Part shown: piece after piece, positions 1-8,437 of the stretch
How the letters are laid out: each line of letters begins with the position of its first letter
How positions within the stretch are numbered: the stretch's first letter is position 1
Assembly (NCBI RefSeq): GCF_900452415.1
Contig: NZ_UGNX01000001.1
Span: 3,100,001 to 3,164,000, forward strand
DNA: 64,000 bases
Reading direction: 5' to 3'
From: Legionella cincinnatiensis
Lineage (GTDB): Bacteria > Pseudomonadota > Gammaproteobacteria > Legionellales > Legionellaceae
The notes under the pieces: model-generated
Database searches by the model: none
The model's input: only the letters and a program-made list of their open reading frames with translations
What the model was told of the DNA's origin: nothing
Made by a program: the position numbers and the translations under genes

Positions 1-1
1 G

Positions 2-616
2 ATGATGCCTGCTTTGTTGATGTTACAGCAGTATCCTAATAAGCTATCTCATGAATTACAACAACGCTTACTCTACTTAAAAAATAAGCTTAATCCCATT
101 ACCCAAGCTTTAATTGAAGAAACATTGGATTATCATAAAAAATATAGGGCACAACTCGCAGAAACAAAAAAATATTTATCTCATTTATTGATACAATACA
201 TACACAGCTTGGAAAACCAAAATATTAGTGATATTGATGCACTCTGGCTAGATAAACCAGAAAGTTGTTTCATTAATCCTTACTGTGATAAGCCTATCAA
301 AGGTAAGAGTCCTATTATAAATTTCATTAAAAGTCATGGTGCTCAATTCATGTATCAAATTTCCAATGTGGATATTGAGATAGATTTAATTAAAGGCATC
401 GCGCATTCATATGTCCTAAAAACTCTAAAAACGAAATCAAAAGAAAATCATCTACCCAAAGGAAAATCAGCCCCGCCTAAAGCAATAGTAAATGTAGAAT
501 TTGTTCGTTTAGATGTTCCTTCCTGCCAACCCATTTTAAAAGGATTTAAAAATTGGCGATTAGGCAATTGGAAAATTTACAATTGGACCGAAGTTTTTCC
601 TAATTCTGAATTTTAA
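2..616 (+). CDS. Hypothetical protein, possibly cut at its 5' end
   Basis: This is a 204-residue reading frame open from the first bases of the window, with two consecutive ATG codons at positions 2-7. Upstream sequence is missing, so the true start may lie outside. The N-terminal 75 residues are helical and charged. Residues about 75-145 (around a GKSPIINFIKSHG stretch) weakly recall a SnoaL/NTF2-like fold, but no catalytic motif is visible. There is no signal peptide in the visible part. It ends 11 bases before the next gene on the same strand, so the two may be co-transcribed. I do not recognise the family with confidence. Confidence 0.6.
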   Translation: MMPALLMLQQYPNKLSHELQQRLLYLKNKLNPITQALIEETLDYHKKYRAQLAETKKYLSHLLIQYIHSLENQNISDIDALWLDKPESCFINPYCDKPIKGKSPIINFIKSHGAQFMYQISNVDIEIDLIKGIAHSYVLKTLKTKSKENHLPKGKSAPPKAIVNVEFVRLDVPSCQPILKGFKNWRLGNWKIYNWTEVFPNSEF

Positions 617-627
617 GGATTTTATTC

Positions 628-1704
628 ATGCTGAAAAATTCTTATAAAATACTTGGTATTATTTTACTCATATCGACTAGTTCTTCCTTTGCCGCTTTAT
701 ATCTAGAGACACCCATTCAAAAAGATTTATTGACTGATAGTAAGATGCATCTTTATCTCTGCGGCACGGGCGATCCAGAAGTGACGATGCAAGATATTCG
801 TAAACCGGCCTGTCTTGCGATGATTGCCGATAAACAATTTATTTTGTTTGATGCAGGCGAAGGGGCATCACAAACTTTAGCGGCTATGGGTTTACCTTAC
901 ACTGCAATTCATAATGTGTTTATCACTCATTGGCATTCAGATCATTTCAGTGGCTTAGGGCAAGTGATTAATGCGTCTTGGAATAATGGCCGTAATCAAC
1001 CTATCAATGTTTATGGGCCCTATGGAGTGAAGCAAGTTGTAAAAGGATTAGCAAAAGCCTATCAACTCGATGTAATTTTCCGTGCATCTAATAGTCAAGG
1101 AAGATTAGATCCACAGTTGGGGTTTGGGATCCCCAAATTAGTGGACGCAGTTAAGCATGATCAAACCGTTTATGATGCTCCAAACATTAAAATTACTGCG
1201 TTTCCTGTTTCTCATGAGCCTGTCTATCCGGCACTAGGATATGTGATACACTATAAAGGATGCAAAATAGTCATCAGCGGTGATACTAAAGTTAATTCTA
1301 CACTCGCAGCTCATGCTAAAAACGCTGATCTTTTAATTAATGAAGTGCTTAGTAATCCGTTAAATCAAGAAACGTATCAACAATCAGTGGCAAAAGGCAA
1401 TAAATTAGATGCTGAATTTTCGTTGGAAACTAAAAATTACCATTCTGATTCATTAGAACTTGCGAAAATGGCGCAACAAGCCAGAGTAAAACATTTGGTC
1501 TTGACTCATTTTGTACCAGCTATTCCAACGACATTGGATGCACAACAAGCTTTTGTCAAAGGAATGAATAAGTATTACACAGGACAAATGGCAATTAGCA
1601 CAGATAAAGATGAAATCATCATTGAATCAACAGGAGTTGGCAATTGTCAAATTCAATATAAATCGGCGCAACAACCCGTGATTCCGGTGTATAAAATTAA
1701 TTAA
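628..1704 (+). CDS. Secreted metallo-beta-lactamase-fold hydrolase (RNase Z / arylsulfatase-like)
   Basis: The 358-aa protein starts with a clear Sec signal (basic KNSYK, hydrophobic stretch to about residue 22), so it probably acts in the periplasm or outside the cell. The dinuclear zinc site is complete: HWHSDH at 101-106, His196, Asp219 in SGDT, and His294 in LTHF, the order seen in RNase Z-like MBL enzymes. Because it is exported it is unlikely to process tRNA. Exported relatives are often annotated as MBL-fold hydrolases of unknown substrate. It follows the preceding gene by 11 bases. The substrate cannot be read from sequence. Confidence 0.85.
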   Translation: MLKNSYKILGIILLISTSSSFAALYLETPIQKDLLTDSKMHLYLCGTGDPEVTMQDIRKPACLAMIADKQFILFDAGEGASQTLAAMGLPYTAIHNVFITHWHSDHFSGLGQVINASWNNGRNQPINVYGPYGVKQVVKGLAKAYQLDVIFRASNSQGRLDPQLGFGIPKLVDAVKHDQTVYDAPNIKITAFPVSHEPVYPALGYVIHYKGCKIVISGDTKVNSTLAAHAKNADLLINEVLSNPLNQETYQQSVAKGNKLDAEFSLETKNYHSDSLELAKMAQQARVKHLVLTHFVPAIPTTLDAQQAFVKGMNKYYTGQMAISTDKDEIIIESTGVGNCQIQYKSAQQPVIPVYKIN

Positions 1705-1825
1705 CTTTTTAATGTAAACATCGGGGGTTATAATCAAATAAGAGATACAATAAAAACTGGTGATTTTTTATTTGCTTTAGGAAATTCGTTAATGTCTTCG
1801 ATGATTAAAGTGACCATGGTTTTTA

Positions 1826-2263
1826 CTACTCATGCCTGGAGGACTCCCCGATTTTCTTGTAATCTTGTTCACCAAAAATAGCAGAAGCAAATTCATAATA
1901 TTTAAACTCCAGCAAATTATTGCTAGGGTCTTTCAAGAAAAAAGAGTGATGCTCTATTCGAGTGTCTTTGAACCGTATTTTAGGTGGAATTTCAAAAGAA
2001 ATGTGCTGCATTTTAATTTTTGTTGTAAAAGCATCAAAATCATCACGCTCAAGAAAAATTAAGCCAAAATGCCTTGGATAAATTCCTTCTTGAGAAGAAG
2101 GAATTAGATCAACTTTATGAGCCACAATTTGATGACTACCAAATTTTAAAATCAATGCATTCTCCGATTCTCTCCCTAAAGAAAACCCCAATTTATGATG
2201 ATAAAATTCTTTAGCTAATGCTAAATCATGCACTGGAAATGCCAGATGAAATAATGTTTTCAT
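1826..2263 (-). CDS. VOC (glyoxalase/bleomycin resistance) family protein
   Basis: This 145-aa single-chain vicinal oxygen chelate protein has the two beta-alpha-beta-beta-beta modules. Putative metal ligands are His6 in the first strand, His65 (HFGLIF) and Glu119 (LLEFKYYE). The segment SFFLKDPSNNLLEF is typical of the family C-terminus. It could be a dioxygenase, lyase or antibiotic-binding protein, and the substrate is not predictable. The start ATG overlaps the stop of a small upstream reading frame (ATGA), which suggests translational coupling. Confidence 0.85.
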   Translation of the reverse strand: MKTLFHLAFPVHDLALAKEFYHHKLGFSLGRESENALILKFGSHQIVAHKVDLIPSSQEGIYPRHFGLIFLERDDFDAFTTKIKMQHISFEIPPKIRFKDTRIEHHSFFLKDPSNNLLEFKYYEFASAIFGEQDYKKIGESSRHE

Positions 2264-2421
2264 GAGTTTGGTTTCTTAGTTACTTTTTTAACTTTAGCAT
2301 TTTTTTCCATTTCCTTGGGTAGACGATTCCTCTTAATGTACATATTTCCTGGATTTCCTGAGTCACTTTGTCTATGTTTAGGATTAACGGAACTATGAGA
2401 TGAATGGTTCTTTTGTGTCAT
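2260..2421 (-). CDS. Small basic hypothetical protein (53 aa)
   Basis: This short frame begins at the ATG with A at 2421 and ends in a TGA overlapping the ATG of the VOC gene (ATGA overlap). An AGGGAG-like ribosome site lies about 7 bases upstream of the start. The 53-residue product is rich in Lys, Ser and Asn, with a basic C-terminal third (KEMEKNAKVKKVTKKPNS), and has no hydrophobic segment. The overlap and the ribosome site are the only evidence that it is real. I recognise no family. Confidence 0.5.
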   Translation of the reverse strand: MTQKNHSSHSSVNPKHRQSDSGNPGNMYIKRNRLPKEMEKNAKVKKVTKKPNS

Positions 2422-2553
2422 TTCATGCTCCCTATAGTGGATATTCTATAAGGATAGCAAAAGAAGAGCAAATTCGTGTAAAAATTTATGTTTTAAATTA
2501 ACAAATAAGTGTGTAAGAATACTTATTAAATTATTATTTTAACTTTATATAAA

Positions 2554-3189
2554 ATGCATTTAAATATTTTGGACTATATAATTCACATTGATGTTTATCT
2601 AAACACTATTGTTTCAAATTATGGATTTTGGACATATCTAGCTTTATTCGCTGTTATTTTCTGCGAAACAGGTTTAGTAGTAACCCCTTTTTTACCCGGT
2701 GACTCCTTACTTTTTGCGGCTGGAAGTATTGCTGCACAACCTGGAAATCCATTAAATGCTTTTATTTTGTTTTTATTACTTTTCTGTGCCTCAGTATTCG
2801 GGAACCAGATCAATTTTTTAGTGGGGCGTTTGCTAGGACCTCGCATTTTTTCAGCTGAAAAATCTTGGCTACTCAATAAAAAACATCTACAAGAAACACA
2901 TGCATTTTATGAAAAACATGGTGGAAAAACGATTATTTTCGCGCGTTTTCTGCCTATTATACGTACCTTTGCGCCTTTTGTAGCAGGCGTTGGAACAATG
3001 AGTATAGTTCGTTTTACGCTATATAATTTAATAAGCGCATTTATATGGATTGCTAGTCTCTTAAGTCTTGGTTATTTTTTGGGATCGATTCCATTAATTA
3101 AAGAAAACTTTGCGCTGGTTATTTATGGAATTATTTTTATTTCGATATTGCCCCCTATTGTTACATTACTGAGTCGCAAACAAATGTAA
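2554..3189 (+). CDS. DedA / SNARE-associated (VTT domain) membrane protein
   Basis: The 211-aa inner-membrane protein has the two DedA signature regions. The first is an acidic FCETGL...FLPGDSLL block at about residues 30-50. The second is an amphipathic block with HGGKTIIF, ARFLPIIRTFAPF and VAGVG in the middle third, followed by two hydrophobic helices. DedA proteins support membrane homeostasis and envelope stress tolerance, with evidence in several family members for lipid (undecaprenyl phosphate) flipping. The gene stands alone and converges on the bufferin locus, whose last gene ends 16 bases away. Confidence 0.92.
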   Translation: MHLNILDYIIHIDVYLNTIVSNYGFWTYLALFAVIFCETGLVVTPFLPGDSLLFAAGSIAAQPGNPLNAFILFLLLFCASVFGNQINFLVGRLLGPRIFSAEKSWLLNKKHLQETHAFYEKHGGKTIIFARFLPIIRTFAPFVAGVGTMSIVRFTLYNLISAFIWIASLLSLGYFLGSIPLIKENFALVIYGIIFISILPPIVTLLSRKQM

Positions 3190-3205
3190 CAAGGGGAAAA
3201 TAAAA

Positions 3206-3988
3206 CTATTCTGCGAGCAATAATCGCGATATCATACCTTTTTGAATCCAGCCTTTTAAATAGGAAGCAGCTCGCATTCCTACATCCTCAGGGTTTATCC
3301 ACTGGCATAAACCTTCACATAAAGCACCAAAAGAGATACCTTGTAATAAATTATCTAAAGCCCAAGCCTCTTCACAAGACAAACTATAAAACTGAATCAG
3401 GTATCCAGGTTTACGCCACAAAATCCATGCAGTAGATTCCGAACTTTGTTGTAGCTCAGGCAATTTTTGATCATGCGTCAACGCTTGCCAAAGGGGAATT
3501 GTATTACAAACATAATTGATTCGTTGCAAAGAAGGATGAAGAATAAATTGTAATCCTGCCCATGCTGCTGGAGAAACTGAAGCCATATCATCAACCTGCA
3601 CCACAAGGGCATCCGCAGCATCAAAAGCTAAACCCATTTTCCATTCAAAATCAGCGAGTTCTGCTAAATGGAGGTATTGAGGATATTGGTGTTTCATGAA
3701 ATCAGGAAGCAAATCTCCATACCAACGAATAGAACGATAAGATGAAGGATGTGCATTAATATAAAGAGTAGCAAATTCATTGAATTGCTCTGTACCTAAA
3801 TAAGTAGATAACGCCGGAAAATTAGATGACAAACATTCGATCAATCGAAGTTTATAAGCATCACGATAAATACCTAAGCGAGTATCTGCTGAAACTAATT
3901 CAGTTTGAATAATTGAATCAAAAATTTCTGATTGCCCTGATAATAAAAACTCTTGAAACCGCTCTTGTAAATGCAGAAGCTCTGTCAT
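3206..3988 (-). CDS. DUF2063 (HvfC/BufC-like) partner of a DUF692 RiPP oxidase
   Basis: This 260-aa protein carries the N-terminal helical DNA-binding-like DUF2063 fold; the segment TRLGIYRDAYKLRLIECLSS at about 36-55 is characteristic. Proteins of this family bind the precursor and present it to the DUF692 oxidase. Its ATG overlaps the stop of the oxidase gene by four bases, so the two are translationally coupled. It is the last gene of the precursor-oxidase-partner set and has no obvious enzyme motif of its own. Confidence 0.85.
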   Translation of the reverse strand: MTELLHLQERFQEFLLSGQSEIFDSIIQTELVSADTRLGIYRDAYKLRLIECLSSNFPALSTYLGTEQFNEFATLYINAHPSSYRSIRWYGDLLPDFMKHQYPQYLHLAELADFEWKMGLAFDAADALVVQVDDMASVSPAAWAGLQFILHPSLQRINYVCNTIPLWQALTHDQKLPELQQSSESTAWILWRKPGYLIQFYSLSCEEAWALDNLLQGISFGALCEGLCQWINPEDVGMRAASYLKGWIQKGMISRLLLAE

Positions 3989-4848
3989 AGAAATACCTCT
4001 TCAATTGTTACAGATTCAGCAATTTCCTGGGCATGCTTTATTTCCGCAAGCAAATCAACTAGGGGTGGCATATTGTCATCTCGTTCTATCATGGTTGAGA
4101 CAGGGCCCAATCGTTGTAACGTTGCGGCATAAAGATCCCACACAGGCTGGATTACAGGTGCATCATGTGTATCGATGATGTAATGACCATGATTGGAATG
4201 GCCAGCCAAATGAATTTGAGCCACGCGCTCAGCAGGCATAGCAAAGATATAATCCATAGGATTAAACTGATGATTTATAGAACTCACATACACATTATTG
4301 ACATCGAGCAAAATATAACAATCTGCTTTCTTAACAATTTCTAGAATAAATTCCCATTCTGTCATTTCAGATTGCTTATAAGTAAGGTAACTGGACACAT
4401 TTTCAATTAAAATAGGACGCCCTAAAAACTCCTGAATCTGATGAATGCGAGAAACAATATGATCTACTGCTTGATATGTATAAGGAATAGGCAATAAATC
4501 ATGAGCATTAACACCATTAACACCAGTCCAACATAAATGGTCAGAAATCCAAACTGGTTCCACTCGAGAAGCTAAATTTTTTAATTGCTGTAGATAATCG
4601 CGATCCACAGGATCTGAGCTACCTAATGAAAGAGAAACACCATGCATCACTATAGGATAATGGGTGCGAATTTGGTCAAGATAATAAAGTGGTTTTCCAC
4701 CAGGAACCAGATAATTTTCAGTTAATACCTCAAACCAATCTATATTGGGTTTTTGTGTCAAAATTTCTTCATAATAATTAGGTCGTAATCCCAGACCAAA
4801 ACCAAGAAAAGGCATGCGTGGAACAATTTTATTTTGTGGGGTATTCAT
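3985..4848 (-). CDS. DUF692 multinuclear non-heme iron oxidase (BufB/HvfB-like)
   Basis: The TIM-barrel DUF692 enzyme installs Cys-derived modifications (oxazolone/thioamide or thiooxazole, depending on the member) on a Cys-rich precursor. Visible family blocks include WFEVLTENY, MHGVSLSLGSSDP, WISDHLCW, LIENVSSYL, LLDVNNVYV and IHLAGHS, which hold the His, Asp, Glu and Asn iron ligands. The frame is open 13 codons further upstream, but the ATG at 4848 is preferred because it is followed at once by NTPQNKIVPRMPFLGFGLGL, the usual family N-terminus. An AGGT-like ribosome site lies upstream. The product is 287 aa. It sits between the precursor and the DUF2063 partner. Confidence 0.9.
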   Translation of the reverse strand: MNTPQNKIVPRMPFLGFGLGLRPNYYEEILTQKPNIDWFEVLTENYLVPGGKPLYYLDQIRTHYPIVMHGVSLSLGSSDPVDRDYLQQLKNLASRVEPVWISDHLCWTGVNGVNAHDLLPIPYTYQAVDHIVSRIHQIQEFLGRPILIENVSSYLTYKQSEMTEWEFILEIVKKADCYILLDVNNVYVSSINHQFNPMDYIFAMPAERVAQIHLAGHSNHGHYIIDTHDAPVIQPVWDLYAATLQRLGPVSTMIERDDNMPPLVDLLAEIKHAQEIAESVTIEEVFL

Positions 4849-4916
4849 GATTAATACCTGATAAAAACCCAGGCATGCAATGTACATGCCTGGATCATGC
4901 TAGAAGTTATCTGTAA

Positions 4917-5174
4917 TTATTGAACAACCGTACCGCCGGCTTTTTGACAGTCATCTTTACTCATTTCAGATATGCCTTTTCCTTTACAAGAATTTTGGCC
5001 TTTACATGCATTATCAGCAGTCTTGCAAGAACTTTGTCCTTTGCATGCATTACCACCTTGGCATTTAACCATGCCAGAGCTAGAAGATGCGTCATCAGCA
5101 AAAGCAGGAGCTAAAGCAAACATAGAGGCAGCACCAATAGCAAGAGCAACGCCTGTTAATTTTATCTTGTTCAT
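4917..5174 (-). CDS. Bufferin-type Cys-rich RiPP precursor (BufA2/HvfA-like)
   Basis: The 85-aa precursor has an unusually long Sec signal for a RiPP leader (residues 1-26, ending APAFA), then a Ser/Asp linker and six cysteines at 38, 44, 50, 57, 63 and 76. Two CKGQ(N/S)SC units give a pseudo-repeat, as in the bufferin 2 group. The next genes downstream are the DUF692 oxidase and DUF2063 protein expected to modify it. Established work on bufferins and the gold-induced gig loci links this family to copper/gold sequestration in the periplasm; that role is inferred here. A strong AAAGGAA ribosome site precedes the ATG. Confidence 0.85.
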   Translation of the reverse strand: MNKIKLTGVALAIGAASMFALAPAFADDASSSSGMVKCQGGNACKGQSSCKTADNACKGQNSCKGKGISEMSKDDCQKAGGTVVQ

Positions 5175-5578
5175 TATAATTAATTCCTTTTAGAGTTAGT
5201 TTATAAGCATAAAGGCAAAATATGATTTACCCGTTAGCATTTTAGGAAGTAATATTTAATTTTGTCAAGTTTGCCCCATTGAAAAATAAAGAATAAACAT
5301 TAATTGATATGATTGTTTTTAAATCATTAATAGTGTTGCTAACATAACCTATAGACTCCATAAAACATTTATAAAGTTTTTGATTTATTTGGAAACGAGC
5401 TCTTTATGAATCAGTGAATTTATCATCACTCTTCCCATAAAATATGTCACTTAACTCAACGAATTAGGCTTGTATCTAAGTTTTCTTCTACATAACTCAT
5501 AATTGGAGTAGACAGTATTTAAACCATTGTTAAATAACACTCAGCTCCTGTTTCAGCTAATCGAGCATAAAAGTCCCC

Positions 5579-5642
5579 GAGCAAAGTGAGGGTCTCCCGG
5601 ATGTAGTATTGTGATAAACCAAGGAGATCCCTCGCTTTGCTC
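5579..5642. repeat. Imperfect inverted repeat (hairpin element)
   Basis: The 19-20 base arms at 5579-5597 and 5623-5642 (GAGCAAAGTGAGGG and its near-complement CCCTCGCTTTGCTC) can fold into a long hairpin, and the right arm runs into CAGGATGACG. The last bases resemble the TIR end of the MITE near 37.2 kb (GGATGACG). It lies in the 725 bp gene-free stretch upstream of the patatin gene. Apart from this hairpin and the next element, that stretch (5175-5899) shows only AT-rich sequence with the presumed divergent promoters. Confidence 0.6.
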
Positions 5643-5658
5643 AGGATGACGTCTTAGC

Positions 5659-5820
5659 TTAATGGAAGTTTCGCACAAGCAAACATAGATTTACTGCGAA
5701 CCGTTCGGGCTGAGGAAGCGCGTAGCGTCTCGAAGCCTGTGTACGAATTTTCAAGCTCTATGCTAAGACTTCGATATAGAGACTGGATCTAAAAGATTCT
5801 TTATCCGAAACTTACATTAA
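5659..5820. repeat. Palindromic dispersed element, degenerate copy
   Basis: The core CCGTTCGGGCTGAGGAAGCG...TCTCGAAGCC at about 5700-5740 matches the cores at 12, 21.9, 37 and 54.9 kb. The second half of the palindrome is degraded (GCTAAGACTTCGATATAGAG). The termini TTAATGGAAGTTTCG and TTATCCGAAACTTACATTAA are inverted and match the termini of the other copies. It ends about 80 bases before the patatin start codon. Confidence 0.7.
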
Positions 5821-5899
5821 GTTAACCATTAAAAGTACACCCACTTCAAAAACAAAGACTATAATAAGATAATAATTGAGATAAGTAATAACTATAAAA

Positions 5900-7720
5900 A
5901 TGAATCTTTCCCTATTCACAGAAAAAGAAATTTATGATTTCATAAAAATGTACGAGCCTTTTTGTGCTCTAAGTGACGCTTGCCTTAGAAAGCTCTCCCA
6001 TATACTAGAAATTGAATCCCATGCTGGCGATGCTCTACTTATTAAAAAAGGAGATCAAACAAATGATCTCTACATTCTAATCAAAGGTAGACTTTTTTAC
6101 CAAGTCACAGATGTAGAAGATAATGTGACTTATCAAGGGGAAATGAATGAAGGTTCAATTATAGGTGAAATGTCCCTTTTATCTGATTTGCCTCGCTCTG
6201 CTAATGTATATACATTGCGAGATAGTATTATCTTAAAATTATCAAAAAATAATTTCTTGAAATTAAGTAAAACATATCCTGAATTACTGAATAAAATCAC
6301 TCAATTTACGATCAAACGGCTAACTAATTCCCTGCAAGGAGTTCCCCCTTCCGCTTCTCGCAATAAATCAATTGCCATAATTCCCATTAAACCAATACCT
6401 GATTTTGAATTTCAATTACAAGAAATCATTTTTCGCCACTCCTATGGAGAGAAAATTCTTTTATTAACCAGTCACTGCGTGGAAATACAAAAAAATTTCT
6501 TAGATGCAAATGGCAACATGAGCAATGAGGGAATTTTATGGATTAACCAACAAGAAAAGGAATTCTCTTTTATATTTTATCTGGCAGATGAAACGCTAAC
6601 AAGTTGGACTAAATTTTGTATTCGCCAAGCTGATTCACTTGCCTTTTTAGCGATTGCAGAAGAGCATGATCCTGATTTATCTGAAGTCGAGAATTATATT
6701 ATAGAGAGCCAGCACCATTTTGCAAAACGAAATATATTAATACTTTTACATAATACCGCAACTCGCCCAAGCAACACTCAAAATTGGCTTCAGAAACGGT
6801 CAGTAAACGCGCATTATCATATTCGCAAAAATACCACAGCAGGTATTTCACGTATGATGCGTATTTTCACGGACAATACAATTTCATTGGTTTTAAGCGG
6901 TGGGGGAGCACGAGGGCTAGCTCATATTGGTGTCTATCGCCTATTAGAGGAGCGAGGAATTCCTGTAGATTATATTGCTGGAACAAGTATGGGAGCGATG
7001 CTCGCCGCTACTTTTGCTATGGGATATACTTCTAATGAAATATTCGATTTAGTTGAGGAATATTTAATTAAAGGAGCAAAAATCGATTTTACCTTTCCTT
7101 ATATTGCCATTGCTGCAGGCAAGAGAGCTGCTGATAATCTTATGCGACTTTACGGTGAAAAAAATCAAATTGAAGATTTATGGCTTAACTATTTTTGCGT
7201 ATCTACCGATTTAATTAGTCAAAATTCATATGTACATGATAGAGGATTATTATGGGAATCGATTCGATCAAGTATTTCATTACCTTTTATTTACCCCCCT
7301 GTAGCTTTTAATGACAAACTCCTTATCGATGGTGGGGTACTCAATAATATACCTATCGACGTGATGAGACGCTATTCAAATAGCAGTAAAATTATTGCAT
7401 CCAACATTAGTAGTAAACACTCATTCCAACCAACACGATTGCCCTATTCGCTCTCTGGTTGGAAATTGCTTTATAATAAGTTTCTAGGGAAAAAAACGTT
7501 ACCTATAAGCTTAGGTGAATTAGTATTACAACTATTAACCATTAGTTCCCAACAAAATACTGAACGAGTAATGTCCATGGCAGATTATGGCATTTCTTTA
7601 AAAGTAGAACAGTTTGGAATATTGGACTTTAAAAAATATAAAGAAATTACCGATGCCGGCTACCAGCAAGCGAAAGCTCAGTTTACCGTCCAAAACATAG
7701 CAGAGTTATTAAAAAAATAA
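5900..7720 (+). CDS. Patatin-like phospholipase with N-terminal cyclic-nucleotide-binding domain
   Basis: The 606-aa protein has a cNMP-binding fold at about residues 15-140 (GEMSLLSDLPRSANVYT forms the phosphate-binding cassette) and a middle region of about 160 residues. The patatin domain follows: GGGARGLAHIG near 333-343, nucleophile Ser363 in GTSMG, and Asp477 in DGG, a complete Ser/Asp dyad. The layout is that of bacterial and eukaryotic neuropathy-target-esterase-like lipases (RssA/NTE group), which hydrolyse phospholipids or lysophospholipids. There is no signal peptide. It could be cytosolic or, in this genus, a secreted lipase; the sequence does not decide. It converges on the deformylase gene with a 3-base gap. 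Confidence 0.92.
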   Translation: MNLSLFTEKEIYDFIKMYEPFCALSDACLRKLSHILEIESHAGDALLIKKGDQTNDLYILIKGRLFYQVTDVEDNVTYQGEMNEGSIIGEMSLLSDLPRSANVYTLRDSIILKLSKNNFLKLSKTYPELLNKITQFTIKRLTNSLQGVPPSASRNKSIAIIPIKPIPDFEFQLQEIIFRHSYGEKILLLTSHCVEIQKNFLDANGNMSNEGILWINQQEKEFSFIFYLADETLTSWTKFCIRQADSLAFLAIAEEHDPDLSEVENYIIESQHHFAKRNILILLHNTATRPSNTQNWLQKRSVNAHYHIRKNTTAGISRMMRIFTDNTISLVLSGGGARGLAHIGVYRLLEERGIPVDYIAGTSMGAMLAATFAMGYTSNEIFDLVEEYLIKGAKIDFTFPYIAIAAGKRAADNLMRLYGEKNQIEDLWLNYFCVSTDLISQNSYVHDRGLLWESIRSSISLPFIYPPVAFNDKLLIDGGVLNNIPIDVMRRYSNSSKIIASNISSKHSFQPTRLPYSLSGWKLLYNKFLGKKTLPISLGELVLQLLTISSQQNTERVMSMADYGISLKVEQFGILDFKKYKEITDAGYQQAKAQFTVQNIAELLKK

Positions 7721-7723
7721 TTC

Positions 7724-8383
7724 CTATTTTTTCATTTTTTTCGCCATGATCTGATCAAAAAGAGCTCTTTTTTCGGGTGACAAAGAAACACGCCGTAAAG
7801 CCATCATTTCTTCTACGGAACCTTGTACACAATCAGGTGTTAAACGATCAAGAATTAAAAAGCCATTTAAATGATCTACTTCATGCTGCAAAACCCGGGC
7901 ATAAAATCCTTCTTCTGTTTGCTGATGAAATTGACCCAATTCATCATAATAACTCACATTAATTTGTTCATAACGTGGTACTTTTCCAGACTTACTGGAA
8001 ACAGAATAACAACCTTCAAAGTCATGTTGTATTGCAGAGCCCTCAACAGGGATATAACTTGGATTTATCATGATATGCATGGGATAAAAACTTTTAACAT
8101 TATCGCGTAATAGAGTCGCTTCTTCTGGAATGTAAATAGCAATGATCCGTCTCGGAAAATTAACTTGGGGCGCAGCAAGACCGACCCCACCAAGTTTTTG
8201 TAATTTGCTTTTCATTGCCGCAATTAAGTCTTTATCCGCCTGACTCAACGGAAACTGCACCTCTTGAGCCTGATGCTTGAGAACCTGATGATATTCAGGT
8301 TGCTCTATAGTTATTATATCCACATCCATAGCCATCCCCATACTTCCTATGATGAAAAAAATTAATCCAACAATAACTTTCAT
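7724..8383 (-). CDS. def-like: Peptide deformylase-like protein with an export signal
   Basis: All three deformylase motifs are present: GVGLAAPQ at 66-73, EGCYS at 123-127 (metal ligand Cys125) and HEVDH at 167-171. The usual EGCLS is EGCYS here. Unlike housekeeping Def, the 219-aa protein begins with a hydrophobic stretch (residues 2-18, VIVGLIFFIIGSMGMAM) that looks like a Sec signal or anchor, plus about 40 extra residues before motif I. An exported enzyme would meet N-formyl peptides outside the cytoplasm rather than nascent chains. The gene is monocistronic and not beside fmt or rsmB, which also argues against the housekeeping copy. Confidence 0.85.
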   Translation of the reverse strand: MKVIVGLIFFIIGSMGMAMDVDIITIEQPEYHQVLKHQAQEVQFPLSQADKDLIAAMKSKLQKLGGVGLAAPQVNFPRRIIAIYIPEEATLLRDNVKSFYPMHIMINPSYIPVEGSAIQHDFEGCYSVSSKSGKVPRYEQINVSYYDELGQFHQQTEEGFYARVLQHEVDHLNGFLILDRLTPDCVQGSVEEMMALRRVSLSPEKRALFDQIMAKKMKK

Positions 8384-8437
8384 GTTAACTCATTCGTTTT
8401 CAGTGAATTATGGTTTACCCCCATTGTGCAGCAGGAG

